Of a stretch of DNA of 64,000 nucleotides, positions 7,149 through 15,247 are shown in pieces. The number at the start of each line of letters is the position of its first letter. The stretch's first letter is position 1. The stretch is taken from assembly GCA_028287235.1 (NCBI GenBank), contig JAQBQB010000012.1:1-64000 (forward strand). Reading direction: 5' to 3'. The DNA comes from Gemmatimonadota bacterium (GTDB lineage: Bacteria; Gemmatimonadota; Gemmatimonadetes; Gemmatimonadales; Gemmatimonadaceae). A model generated the notes under the pieces. That model was not told where the DNA came from. It did not search any database and saw nothing but the letters and a program-made list of their open reading frames with translations. The position numbers and the translations under genes were made by a program.

Positions 7149-8258
7149 CTACACTGGCGGCCCGAGTAGCTCTTCAAACTGCTCAACGCGTCGAAACAAC
7201 TCGTCGAATGTTACAAGTGTTACGCCGTTGATCCGCTCGCGAAAGCGCTCAAACGACAGCTTCTTTGCTTGGCAGTCAAGTGTACCACAATGCCCTGCTA
7301 CGATGAGGCACCTGGGTTCGGTGAGTAGCAGCCCATGAGCTTCGTCGTCAAGAGCGCGCATGTTTGCAAATAGAGAGTCACGATACTTGAGCACTTGGGC
7401 CACCGCGCCTGTCAGTTCACTCGAAAGAGGAAATGCTTCATCGCGGTAGGCAGATCCGAGAAGTGGTGTTCCCGGAGTCTTGATTTCGATGATCAGGGCA
7501 TTGCCCACGGCGGCGGACTTGGCGAGGTAGTCCGCAATATTCCCGTGCTGATTGTCCAGTCGCTTGCCGCCTACATAGGCCTTCTCCCTGAGTACGACGA
7601 CTGGATAGGCGAAGAGCTGAGAGAATACATGGGTATGTTCTGAGAACTGACGTTGCCAGAACTCTTCTGACTCATTGTTCGTATTCTTGCGCCAGATCGC
7701 GTGCACCGTTCGAAGCGCAGCGAGGCCAAGCGCCGCGTTGATTGCGGCGATTTGCCCTCCGTCCGCCTCTATGAAGTCGCCAAGCGCGGAAGTATCGGTC
7801 AGCCACCGAAGTACTTTCCGAAGCGTGGCTACCGCTTCCGTGGGATGCGTAGACAAGAAGGCATGGAGCTCCGCGTCACCGAGATCTAGAAGCTGCGCCA
7901 GATTGCGCTCGAGCTTGACGTACTGTTGGCGGCCCTGAGGCACGCCGTCTTCCCGAGCCAGTTTGTAGAGTCGAGCAAGCTCGCGCAGGAGCGATACCAA
8001 CTCGCCGGAGGGCAGTTCCAGTTTGTAGCCTTCTCCCTTCTTGAGATGCGCGAGGGAGTCGATCGGGCTGTTGAGCCACTCATCGCTCTTGCCTTTTCTT
8101 TGATAGAGGAATGTTCCGCGAAGACACGCAGCTGGATCGCCCGGATTGGCTACGATTTCTGGGCGGAATAACAGCCGGACCGTATCTGATTCTCGGATGA
8201 TTATGTCCGAGCAGATCGCGGAGCTGCGCGACGTCGAGACGACCTGGAGAGGGTGCAC
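7149..8258 (-). CDS. sduA: Shedu-type immune nuclease (SduA, DUF4263)
   Basis: The 369-residue protein starts at GTG. The C-terminal nuclease domain (about 190-365) has the PD-(D/E)xK pattern of Shedu: D243 in NIADYL, then E258 and K260 in LIIEIKTPGTPLLG, followed by SSELTGAVAQVLKYRDSL, the family hallmark with its conserved Gln. LIVAGHCGTLD and FERFRERINGVTLVTFDEL complete the fold. The first 190 residues are a variable N-terminal part, as usual in Shedu. Shedu is a known single-gene anti-phage system in which the nuclease cuts DNA on infection. Here it is the second cassette of the array, with its own attC. Family assignment is strong; activity is not tested. Confidence 0.88.
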   Translation of the reverse strand: MHPLQVVSTSRSSAICSDIIIRESDTVRLLFRPEIVANPGDPAACLRGTFLYQRKGKSDEWLNSPIDSLAHLKKGEGYKLELPSGELVSLLRELARLYKLAREDGVPQGRQQYVKLERNLAQLLDLGDAELHAFLSTHPTEAVATLRKVLRWLTDTSALGDFIEADGGQIAAINAALGLAALRTVHAIWRKNTNNESEEFWQRQFSEHTHVFSQLFAYPVVVLREKAYVGGKRLDNQHGNIADYLAKSAAVGNALIIEIKTPGTPLLGSAYRDEAFPLSSELTGAVAQVLKYRDSLFANMRALDDEAHGLLLTEPRCLIVAGHCGTLDCQAKKLSFERFRERINGVTLVTFDELFRRVEQFEELLGPPV

Positions 8259-8277
8259 TTTGAAGATGGTCGGTGTG

Positions 8278-8397
8278 TTATAACGCTTTAGTTCAGCTGC
8301 GAGCCTTCAAAGGGCGATACCAAAAGACTAAATCGGGATGTTGGCGGGCGCCATCTTGCGGAGATGCAGAACTCGTCAGCTGCAACGTTCGTTAGGC
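8278..8397 (-). other. attC recombination site after the DUF5677-like gene
   Basis: On the minus strand the site runs from GCCTAACGAACGTTGCAGCT to GCAGCTGAACTAAAGCGTTA. The inner boxes GTTGCAGCTGACGAG and CTCGCAGCTGAAC are complementary, and the centre of about 70 bp is variable. R'' is GCCTAAC and R' is GTTATAA. At 120 bp it is longer than the Shedu site but shares its conserved ends. Confidence 0.85.
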
Positions 8398-8437
8398 GGC
8401 TCGTGCTGCGACCTCGGCTTGGCAACTTGCGAGTTGG

Positions 8438-9160
8438 TTACACTCGCAGATCTCGAAAGCGCTCGATGAGCGCGAATGTATCGGTCGCAAAGCGCTCAAC
8501 TGGCTTGATCCGTTGCTGTTCAGGAGGCTGGTCCTTCGTGAATGACCACAGCCCCAGACCGATTCCGTGCATGGTCCAAAGGAGTCCTGCGCGCGCGGCG
8601 CGCGCGAGGCCAGGGGTGAAGAACAAGTCAAGCTGAATTCGAGTGGCAGTTTCTTCGTTACGGACGCCAAACCCGCTTTGAAGCATCGGGTTGCCGTGTT
8701 TTGCCGCAGAGAGGTTCGTGTAGAACTTGTAAAAGTCGGCCTCCAGATGTGCCAGCTCAAGACGAGTCAGTATTGAACGTAGAGCTGCTCGTGCATCCCA
8801 CGGTGTCCGTTTGATGTCACGATGATCGAACCACTGCTGCGCACGATCCTCGCTGGTCCCGATATGCCCGATCGCGTAGCAGAACTCGAGAATCGATGTG
8901 CCAAGCGCCCAGGACTGCATGACGTATCCAGAGCGCGCCAATATGCCCATCGCTCGAGCATCGTTGCCGATGCGCGCGAGCAGGATGGTCTTGGCACGGA
9001 GTGCTTTTGAGTTGTTCCGAACGTTGTTGTGGGCATCGAGGACCGTGAAGATCAGCCGATCCGTTCGATGAACCAGACGAAGATAGGGCGCCAAGTGCGG
9101 CCGAAACGCAGCGCGAACGCGTCGTTCGACTGCAGCCTTTGTCTGTCGTGGAGAGGTCAC
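8438..9160 (-). CDS. Uncharacterised cassette protein, DUF5677-like
   Basis: The 240-residue, GTG-started protein looks largely helical and lacks a signal peptide or membrane segment. KTILLARIGNDARAMGILAR and SWALGTSILEFCYAIGHIG, then FYKFYTNLSAAKHGNPML, resemble the arrangement of DUF5677, a family with HEPN-like character in which a YxxLSxxxHG motif recurs. No catalytic set can be assigned with confidence. It is the first cassette of the array relative to transcription and sits beside two defence-type genes, so a defence or toxin role is possible but unproven. Confidence 0.6.
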   Translation of the reverse strand: MTSPRQTKAAVERRVRAAFRPHLAPYLRLVHRTDRLIFTVLDAHNNVRNNSKALRAKTILLARIGNDARAMGILARSGYVMQSWALGTSILEFCYAIGHIGTSEDRAQQWFDHRDIKRTPWDARAALRSILTRLELAHLEADFYKFYTNLSAAKHGNPMLQSGFGVRNEETATRIQLDLFFTPGLARAARAGLLWTMHGIGLGLWSFTKDQPPEQQRIKPVERFATDTFALIERFRDLRV

Positions 9161-9187
9161 TGTCCTGTCTGAGTGGCCAGGTTAGCC

Positions 9188-9209
9188 GCCTAACGCAGAT
9201 TCGACAGCG
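9188..9209 (-). other. Upstream half site of the array (L'-R' of a lost attC, or attI-like)
   Basis: On the minus strand CGCTGTCGAATCTGCGTTAG, followed by GC, stands 27 bp before the first cassette gene. It resembles the L'-R' halves of the complete sites (GCAGCTGAACTTGGGCGTTAG). No matching R''/L'' half is visible in the 150 bp further upstream. The array therefore begins at either a decayed attC or an attI-like site. Confidence 0.5.
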
Positions 9210-9352
9210 ATTTTACGCGACTTACCGAGCAAAGTCCACACATACCTACATGCTAGTTTCCTGACTACGACTTCGTCACGGATCCGTCCAAGCTCCAGAG
9301 GGCCACGAGTTTAGCCCGCTGGCGATCACCTAACCTCTTGCACGATAGACTG
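9210..9352. other. Gap between cassette array and repeat copy B
   Basis: About 140 bp without a reading frame, recognisable site or promoter. If this was once an integron platform, attI and the 5' end of intI would be expected here; neither is seen. Confidence 0.5.
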
Positions 9353-9600
9353 CATACGTACGCAGCCTATCGTGCGCGAACGCCGGTTTCTTTCATGAGG
9401 GCCGCGAATGGACCACGTGGTTCGACGGATCAATCCCGGCCCAATCCTGAAGTTGCCCAAGAAAAGAACGCCCGCGCTTTCGCGCGGGCGTCTTGTCGTT
9501 CACACATCTCGAACCCGCCATCCTGCAGCGGTTTTCACACCATCAAGGCACCACTGAAGGCGCCACATTGGTCGGCGCATAAATACCATTGAACAGAAAC
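9353..9600. repeat. 240-bp duplicated sequence, copy B (other copy 198-437)
   Basis: This copy keeps the intact context: 3' end of the M14 peptidase gene, terminator, and about 110 bp of flanking sequence ending CATACGTACGCAGCCTATC. Homology with copy A ends at 9353, which in copy A is the IS3 boundary. It is therefore the likely ancestral form. Confidence 0.85.
9466..9493 (-). terminator. Terminator of the M14 peptidase gene
   Basis: On the minus strand ACGCCCGCGC-GAAA-GCGCGGGCGT is followed by TCTTTTCTT. It is a 10-bp perfect stem with a GNRA-type loop and a T-rich tail, about 50 bp after the peptidase stop codon. Confidence 0.85.
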
Positions 9601-12440
9601 TTGAACGTCCCATGCGGCTGCCCGCGGAACGTAATCTCCGGCCCGAACATATAGAGCTTGCCTTTCCCGTAGTTGGCCTCGACCACAGCAGCCCCCCCTT
9701 CGAGATAGTTCTGCCCCCAAGCCCACCCCGACCGTAGTGGCGTTGCGTTGTCGAACCAGGCCACAGCCTTCGTCCCCTTCAACGCAGCATCCGGCTTCAA
9801 TCTGAACACCGGGCTGTTGTCGAAGAACACATCGAGCCTCTGCGGCATACCGGCAGCCACCGGATCGCTCGTGTCCACCGCCACCTGCAGAATCGACCCC
9901 GGCACGTAGTACTCCTCACCAGCCAACGGCCGATCCGGCTCGCCCGGCCCGCGAACCACCAGCTGATTCTCGATCGGCAGGTTGAGCGCGTAGCCGAGCG
10001 TCGTCGCTGTGCCCACTGTCACGATCGTGCCGCCGTCGTTCAGGAACTGCTTGAGCTGCGGCAGCGTCGTCTCCGGCGTCAGCGTGCCCTGCATCTTCTC
10101 GAACTCGGCCGGAACCGGCGCCGCTGGGCCACCGCGACCGCCGCCACCGCCGCCGCCACGTCCGCCGAACGCCGCGCCGCCCGCACCGCGGATCTGCGCG
10201 CCACTGGGCAGAATCAGCACGTCGAACTTGCTCTTCAGGTTGCCCGCGTCGAGATCCTTCGGATAGACGAGCGTATAAGGAATCTCGAAATTCTCGAACT
10301 CGAGACGCGTCCAGCCGCTCGGCATCGAGCCGCCGTACTGGTCGAACAGCGCGATGCGCTGCGCCGCGATCTTCACGGCGTCAGGACGCGACGTCGTGCC
10401 GGTGAAGTTGACGCCCAGATCGGCCGCCGACTTCTGCAGCACGGGGAGACTGGCGGCCGGGATGTAGTACGTGCCGGCCGGCCAGGTCTTGCCGTTCACC
10501 GTGGTCGGGGTCTTGATCCAATCCACCTCGCCGCCGGCCTTCTGCACGCGGTTGATCACCGTCACCGCGTCGTTCACGTCGTGCGACATCAGATAGCCCG
10601 CGGCGCCCGATCCGCCGGCGACCGTACCGGCCATCGGCTTCGCGAGCTCGCTGCCCATGATGCGGCGCGTCGGCGCGTCGAACGCGTCCATCACACGGTC
10701 GAACTTCACGCCCATCTCGTACGCCAGCGTCCAGCCGGCGTTGTCGTACGGCCGGCGCGGCGGACCGCCCGGGTACGCAAAGTCGTTCGGATGATCCTGC
10801 GGCTCCATCATGTCGAGAATGTGCGCGCGCGCCGCCTGGTTGTTGCGCAGCACGAACGAGCCCGCGGGATACTGCTTGCCGGCAACGCTGAACGGCGCCG
10901 TCGCCTGGTCGACGTACACGCCCACGTGGCGCAGCGTGTTCACGAACTTGACCGCCGTGAGAAAGTCGGGCTGGTCGGCCGGAATGATGTAGCCGCGCGG
11001 ATCGCGCTTGTCCTTGGCGTGCAGCACGTCGTTGTAGGCGTGGCTCTGCGCCTCGAGGCTGCCGCCGCGACCGAACGCCGCCACCGGATCGCCCACCGCG
11101 CCGCCCGGCTGGTTCGCCACCGGCGCCGCCGCGCCGCCACGACCGCCGCGCGCGCCACGGCCGCCGGCCGGTGCACCGGCCTGCGTCGCGCCCGCGTTCA
11201 GCGCGTCCGTCGCCTCGGCGATGCTCTTGCCCGAGATCGTCCAGCTGTCGGTGTTGCCCTTGGCGATCGCGTGCTTCGCCATGAGATATTTGTCATAGAG
11301 CATCGTCTCGCGATAGCGCGAGGCGAGATCGAAGATCGCGTAGTTCGCCGACACCGAGTAGTCGATCGACTGGCGGAAATGCCAGACGCCCGGCGTCGCC
11401 GGCGCGGGGATGTCGCCGCGCGGCAGCTGCTGCTCGGGAATGAACGGGATCCGCTCCGGCGTCGGGTTGCCGATCGTCTCCGTGAGAATGCCGATGATGC
11501 CCTGGAAGTAGCCGATCGTGCGCAGGCCGCCGTTCCACCACGTGGAGTAGCTCGAGCCCGAGCGCATCGTGAAGCCCGGCTTGTTCTCCTCGAGCAACCG
11601 CTGGTGAATCGCGGCGCCCACCATGTCCAACCCCATCACGATCATCGGATCGAGATTGTAGTTGAACGGATCGCGGAACGGGGGCGAGAACATCACGGTG
11701 CCCGCCGGACCGGTCTGGTGATGGTTGTACATGATCACCGGATGCCAATCCCAGAACATCAAGTGGTTGATGTTCTTCGTCTCGGCCAGGTTCGACATGA
11801 ACGAGTCGCGGTTGTCGTCGTGGCCCGCGTATTTGTTGTAGAGTAGCGGAATGTTCATGTTCCGCTTGAGCGTGTCGGCGTCCTTCATGTACCAGTTCGC
11901 CACGAGCTGCATGCCGTCGGGATTGGCGTGCACCGCGAGGATGATGTCGTCCTTCAAGATGCGGTTCGTCTCGTCGTCGTTGCGGCTGACGAGCTGGAAC
12001 GACGTCTCGATCAGCTGGTTCGCGCCGAGGACTTCCGTGGCGTGCAGACCGCCGTCGAACCACACCACCGACTTCCCTTCCTTCGCCAGCGCGTGCGCCT
12101 GCTCGTCGGTCAGCCCCTCGCCCTTGGCGAGACGCATCGAGATGTCCTTGTACTTCGCCAGAAGCTTGAAGTTCTCGGGAGCCGTGATGATCGCCGCGAG
12201 CTGCGGGCGGCCTTCACTCGACTTGCCCATCTCGATCACCTGCATCCGGTTCGATTCGGCGTCGATCTTGTGCCAGTACGCCACGAACTGGTCGTAGTTG
12301 GGGAGGAAGTAGTCGTCCCCAATGTTGTGGCCGAAGAACTCCTTCGGCGTCGTGACATGCCCCTGGGCTCCTGCCGTGGCCGCGACGAAAACGAGCGGCA
12401 ACACGGCGGCGCGCCAGGAACGAAGTCCGCGCATGGACAT
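9543..12440 (-). CDS. Secreted M14-family zinc carboxypeptidase-like protein
   Basis: I choose the ATG at 12440 because GGAGG lies 7 bp upstream and a signal peptide follows (AAVLPLVFVAATAGAQ); this gives 965 residues. The M14 zinc site is visible as GGLHATEVLG (H133, E136), followed by HANPDGMQL and WHPVIMYNHHQTGP for substrate contacts and the third ligand. The long C-terminal half (about 480-965) lacks a named fold by eye and holds two Gly/Arg-rich linkers (GGRGARGGRGG; FGGRGGGGGGGRGG). Large M14 proteins of this kind are common in soil bacteria with many exported peptidases. The neighbouring divergent gene also encodes a putative zinc protease. Confidence 0.88.
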   Translation of the reverse strand: MSMRGLRSWRAAVLPLVFVAATAGAQGHVTTPKEFFGHNIGDDYFLPNYDQFVAYWHKIDAESNRMQVIEMGKSSEGRPQLAAIITAPENFKLLAKYKDISMRLAKGEGLTDEQAHALAKEGKSVVWFDGGLHATEVLGANQLIETSFQLVSRNDDETNRILKDDIILAVHANPDGMQLVANWYMKDADTLKRNMNIPLLYNKYAGHDDNRDSFMSNLAETKNINHLMFWDWHPVIMYNHHQTGPAGTVMFSPPFRDPFNYNLDPMIVMGLDMVGAAIHQRLLEENKPGFTMRSGSSYSTWWNGGLRTIGYFQGIIGILTETIGNPTPERIPFIPEQQLPRGDIPAPATPGVWHFRQSIDYSVSANYAIFDLASRYRETMLYDKYLMAKHAIAKGNTDSWTISGKSIAEATDALNAGATQAGAPAGGRGARGGRGGAAAPVANQPGGAVGDPVAAFGRGGSLEAQSHAYNDVLHAKDKRDPRGYIIPADQPDFLTAVKFVNTLRHVGVYVDQATAPFSVAGKQYPAGSFVLRNNQAARAHILDMMEPQDHPNDFAYPGGPPRRPYDNAGWTLAYEMGVKFDRVMDAFDAPTRRIMGSELAKPMAGTVAGGSGAAGYLMSHDVNDAVTVINRVQKAGGEVDWIKTPTTVNGKTWPAGTYYIPAASLPVLQKSAADLGVNFTGTTSRPDAVKIAAQRIALFDQYGGSMPSGWTRLEFENFEIPYTLVYPKDLDAGNLKSKFDVLILPSGAQIRGAGGAAFGGRGGGGGGGRGGPAAPVPAEFEKMQGTLTPETTLPQLKQFLNDGGTIVTVGTATTLGYALNLPIENQLVVRGPGEPDRPLAGEEYYVPGSILQVAVDTSDPVAAGMPQRLDVFFDNSPVFRLKPDAALKGTKAVAWFDNATPLRSGWAWGQNYLEGGAAVVEANYGKGKLYMFGPEITFRGQPHGTFKFLFNGIYAPTNVAPSVVP

Positions 12441-12669
12441 CCAGAACCTCCGGATCGGGTAGGGAGAAGCAGCAGCGCGTCGGCCGGCGGGGTGGTGGGC
12501 CGGAGGACGGCAAAAAGGCGGCTGTAGCCTGGGTAAGACTAGCCTCTGGGAATACGCGCCAAAAGGGGTAAGCGCTGTCCTCATATGGCCCTTGGCGGCC
12601 CGTTGGACGGCGGCCGAAGAAGCGCGATATTGACGCCGTAGCGACCCCCACCCCGCTCCGGAGCTTCCC
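12441..12669. promoter_or_regulatory. Divergent promoter region between two exported protease genes
   Basis: The 229-bp gap separates outward-facing starts. It must hold both promoters, but I see no convincing -35/-10 pair; the peptidase Shine-Dalgarno GGAGG is the only clear signal. Confidence 0.4.
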
Positions 12670-14025
12670 GTGTTTCGACCAATTCGACTCGCGCTGCTGT
12701 TGCTCGCCGCCGCACCGCTCGCGCTCGCCGCGCAAACGCCGGCGTCGCTCCTCGCCGACAGCGTCATGCTTCTCAACCGCGCCGGAGATTGGGAGAAAGC
12801 CGGTGGCGCCGCGCGCCGGGGATTCGCGTCGAATCCGTCGGCCGACGAGGCGTGCGCCCTGCACATCGGCGCGGCCTACGCGCTCACCAGACTGGGCATC
12901 TTCGCATCGGCCGCCGAGCAGCTCCAGCTGGTCGACACGCAGTGTCCGGTGTCGCCGGTCGTGCGCCGGCAGGCGGCCGACATCGCGTCGATCAGACGCG
13001 AGCTCGCGCTGCCGCCCATGCCGAAGACCGGCATGGACTTCTCGGCGATCGACCAGTTCTGGAAAGTGGCCGATCAGCTCGTGCTGGACAAAACGCCTTC
13101 CGACGCCGACTGGCACGCCATGCTCGGCACGGTCGGCTATCGCTTGTCGATGAAGGTGGTGCCGACCACGCGGTCCGACATGGAGATCGCGCTGCGTCCG
13201 TCGCGCCGCGCCGAGTTCGACAGTCTCACGAAGCTACAGACGGATCAGGCGCTGCGGCTCAGGCATCTCGCGCTCGCGTACCCGCACCGCACCGAGCTCG
13301 CGCGCCTCATGGACTCGCTCACGCGCGCTCTGCCCATTCGCGACGCGGTCGCCGGCGCCGCGAAGTTTCTCCCGCCGCATGCGACGGAAGGCATCGATCC
13401 GCCGGTCGTCGCCTTCGCGATCTTCCGCGACGACGCCTACTCGCTCGGACCGGAGGGCGTCGTCGTGGATCTCGACCACATGCTCGACAACCCGCTCACG
13501 CCGCTGCTCGCGCACGAGTTCCATCACTCGTTTCTCTCGCGCCTCGACCAGATCAAGCGTCCCGCCGGCGACACGCCCGACGCCGCGCTCCTCGGCGCGC
13601 TGCTCGGGTTGCGCAACGAGGGCATCGCCGACCTGGTGGACAAGCCGTACCCGCTGTCCTTCCCCGGCAACGCGATGATGACGATGTACGCCACGCGCTA
13701 CAACGAGGCCTACGCGCGCACGCCCGCGGTGCTGCACTCGATCGACTCGCTGCTCGTCATCGCCGCCGACGACTCGACGCAGATGCGTCGCATCGGCCGC
13801 CAGGTGGCCAACCTGCTGCCGTCGAACGGCCATTACAACGGCTCGTACGTGGCGCGCGAAGTCTATGAGACTTTTGGCATCGACTCGCTCTATCCCGCCG
13901 TCGCGAGCCCGTTCGCGCTGTTGCGCACGTACTCGGCGGCCGAGATCAAGCACGGAAGGCCGGCGCCGTTCTCGGCGAAGGCGATGCGGGTGCTGGATGG
14001 GGTGGAGAGCCGGTACAAGAAGTGA
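12670..14025 (+). CDS. DUF5700-like putative zinc-dependent protease, exported
   Basis: The 451-residue protein begins at GTG with a signal peptide (RLALLLLAAAPLALAAQ). HEFHHSFLSRLDQ near residue 280 is an HExxH metal site, and LRNEGIADLVDKPYP supplies the downstream Glu typical of DUF5700 proteins. The N-terminal 200 residues are helical and may form tetratricopeptide-like turns. It diverges from the M14 peptidase and is convergent with map. Function is inferred from the motif only. Confidence 0.75.
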   Translation: MFRPIRLALLLLAAAPLALAAQTPASLLADSVMLLNRAGDWEKAGGAARRGFASNPSADEACALHIGAAYALTRLGIFASAAEQLQLVDTQCPVSPVVRRQAADIASIRRELALPPMPKTGMDFSAIDQFWKVADQLVLDKTPSDADWHAMLGTVGYRLSMKVVPTTRSDMEIALRPSRRAEFDSLTKLQTDQALRLRHLALAYPHRTELARLMDSLTRALPIRDAVAGAAKFLPPHATEGIDPPVVAFAIFRDDAYSLGPEGVVVDLDHMLDNPLTPLLAHEFHHSFLSRLDQIKRPAGDTPDAALLGALLGLRNEGIADLVDKPYPLSFPGNAMMTMYATRYNEAYARTPAVLHSIDSLLVIAADDSTQMRRIGRQVANLLPSNGHYNGSYVAREVYETFGIDSLYPAVASPFALLRTYSAAEIKHGRPAPFSAKAMRVLDGVESRYKK

Positions 14026-14040
14026 AATGGCGCGTGGTCA

Positions 14041-14373
14041 TGCGCTCAGGATGACAGCGGGGCAACGGCGCGTTGTCATCCTGAGGGAGCGCAGCGACCG
14101 AAGGATCGCTATGCGCCGAGAACAACCGCGCCGGGCAGAGCGATCCTTCGCTGCGCTCAGGATGACAGCACGGCAACGACGCGTGTCATCCTGAGGGAGC
14201 GCAGCGACCGAAGGATCGGCATGCGCCGAGAACAACCGCGCCCTTCGCTACGCTCAGGATGACAGCAGGGCAACGCCCCGTGTCATCCTGAGGGAGCGCA
14301 GCGACCGAAGGATCGCTTTGCGCCGGGAACAACCGCGCCGGTTAGAGCGATCCTTCGCTGCGCTCAGGATGAC
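14041..14373. repeat. REP-like palindromic array (three units plus a fragment)
   Basis: Units at 14075-14166, 14185-14263 and 14282-14373 each start GTCATCCTGAGGGAGCGCAG and end with a CTTCGCTGCGCTCAGGATGAC-type inverted copy; a fragment precedes at 14041-14056. Each unit can fold into a long hairpin. Related sequences occur at 16135-16159 and 61271-61368. They lie between the convergent ends of the DUF5700-like gene and map. Confidence 0.85.
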
Positions 14374-14401
14374 AACGTGCGCGGGATGACATGCTCATCT
14401 T

Positions 14402-14506
14402 CCCTCTTCCCTCTTCCCTCTTCCCTCTTCCCTCTTTCCCGCGCCCCGCGCCCCGCGCCCAACGCCCAACGCCCAACGCCCAACGCCCCACGCCCTACGC
14501 CCGCGT
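14402..14506. repeat. Heptanucleotide-periodic tract at the map stop codon
   Basis: Fifteen consecutive 7-bp units in strict phase: five CCCTCTT, then TCCCGCG, two CCCCGCG, four CCCAACG, CCCCACG, CCCTACG and CCCGCGT. The map stop codon lies inside the unit CCCTACG (14493-14499), so the tract overlaps the gene's 3' end. Confidence 0.9.
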
Positions 14507-15247
14507 CAACACCCGCGGCCCGTTCTCCGTGATCGCCACCGTATGCTCGAAATGCGCCGAGAGCGAGCCGTCGAGCGTCACGATCGTCCACCGGTCGGGC
14601 AGTGTCTTCGTCGCCGGCCCGCCGACGTTCACCATCGGCTCGATCGCCAGCGTCAGCCCGGGCACGAGCTTCTCGCGCCGCTTCGGCTTGCCGTAGTTCG
14701 GCACCTGCGGCTCCTCGTGAAACTCCACACCGATGCCATGGCCCACGAGATCGCGCACCACGCTGAACCCGGCCGCCTCGACCACCGCCTGCACCGCGAA
14801 GCCGATGTCGCCGATGTGATTGCCGACCTGCGCCGCGCCGATGCCCGCGTCGAGCGACCGCTGCGTCACGTCGAGCAAGCGCTGCGCTTCCGGACCGATC
14901 TGGCCCACCGGCACCGTCGCCGCGCTGTCGGTGAAATATCCCTTGTAGCCCACGCCCACGTCGAGCGAGATGATGTCGCCCTCCTTGAGCACGCGCTTCT
15001 TCGACGGAATGCCGTGCACGATCTCGTGGTTCACCGACGAGCAGATGCTCCCGGGGAATCCGTACAGCCCCTTGAACGCCGGCACGGCGCCCTCGTGGCT
15101 GCGGATGAACTCCTCGGCCACCTGATCGAGGTCGCCCGTGCTCATGCCCGGACGCACGGCGGCGCGCAACGCGTCGATCGTGGCGCCGAGGATCTTTCCC
15201 CCCTGCGCCATCAGGTCGATCTCACGCGCCGACTTGAGCTGGATCAT
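14495..15247 (-). CDS. map: Methionine aminopeptidase, type I
   Basis: The 250-residue enzyme removes the initiator Met from nascent proteins. Metal ligands of the pita-bread fold are visible: D in SLDVGVGYKGYFTD (two Asp), H in LVGHGIGVEFHEEP, E in LAIEPMVNVGG and E in SAHFEHTVAI. The start is the ATG at 15247, which overlaps the adk stop by 4 bp (ATGA), showing translational coupling. As in many bacteria map follows secY and adk, but infA, rpmJ, rpsM and the alpha operon that usually come next are absent; a heptad tract and REP array follow instead. Confidence 0.97.
   Translation of the reverse strand: MIQLKSAREIDLMAQGGKILGATIDALRAAVRPGMSTGDLDQVAEEFIRSHEGAVPAFKGLYGFPGSICSSVNHEIVHGIPSKKRVLKEGDIISLDVGVGYKGYFTDSAATVPVGQIGPEAQRLLDVTQRSLDAGIGAAQVGNHIGDIGFAVQAVVEAAGFSVVRDLVGHGIGVEFHEEPQVPNYGKPKRREKLVPGLTLAIEPMVNVGGPATKTLPDRWTIVTLDGSLSAHFEHTVAITENGPRVLTRA

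Larger units (their letters stand above)
5381..9209 (-). mobile_element. Integron gene-cassette array without integrase (CALIN-type)
   Basis: Three minus-strand genes are each followed, within 9-41 bp of the stop codon, by a sequence with attC architecture: an R'' box of type YYYAAC, a GCAGCTG-like inner box, a variable centre, the complementary inner box, and an R' box GTTAnnn. Complete sites are at 7043-7139 and 8278-8397, with half sites at 5381-5407 and 9188-9209. The region is visibly richer in A+T than its surroundings. No tyrosine recombinase of the IntI type is present in the window, so the array is a CALIN or the remnant of an integron. Confidence 0.8.

Noticed and set aside
9210-9352. 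Integron integrase or attI upstream of the cassette array
   Set aside because: No open frame or integrase motif in this gap, and the next gene is an M14 peptidase; only a half site at 9188-9209 is visible.
14041-14373. CRISPR array
   Set aside because: Repeats are long palindromes of unequal spacing without unique spacers of constant length, and no cas genes are present.
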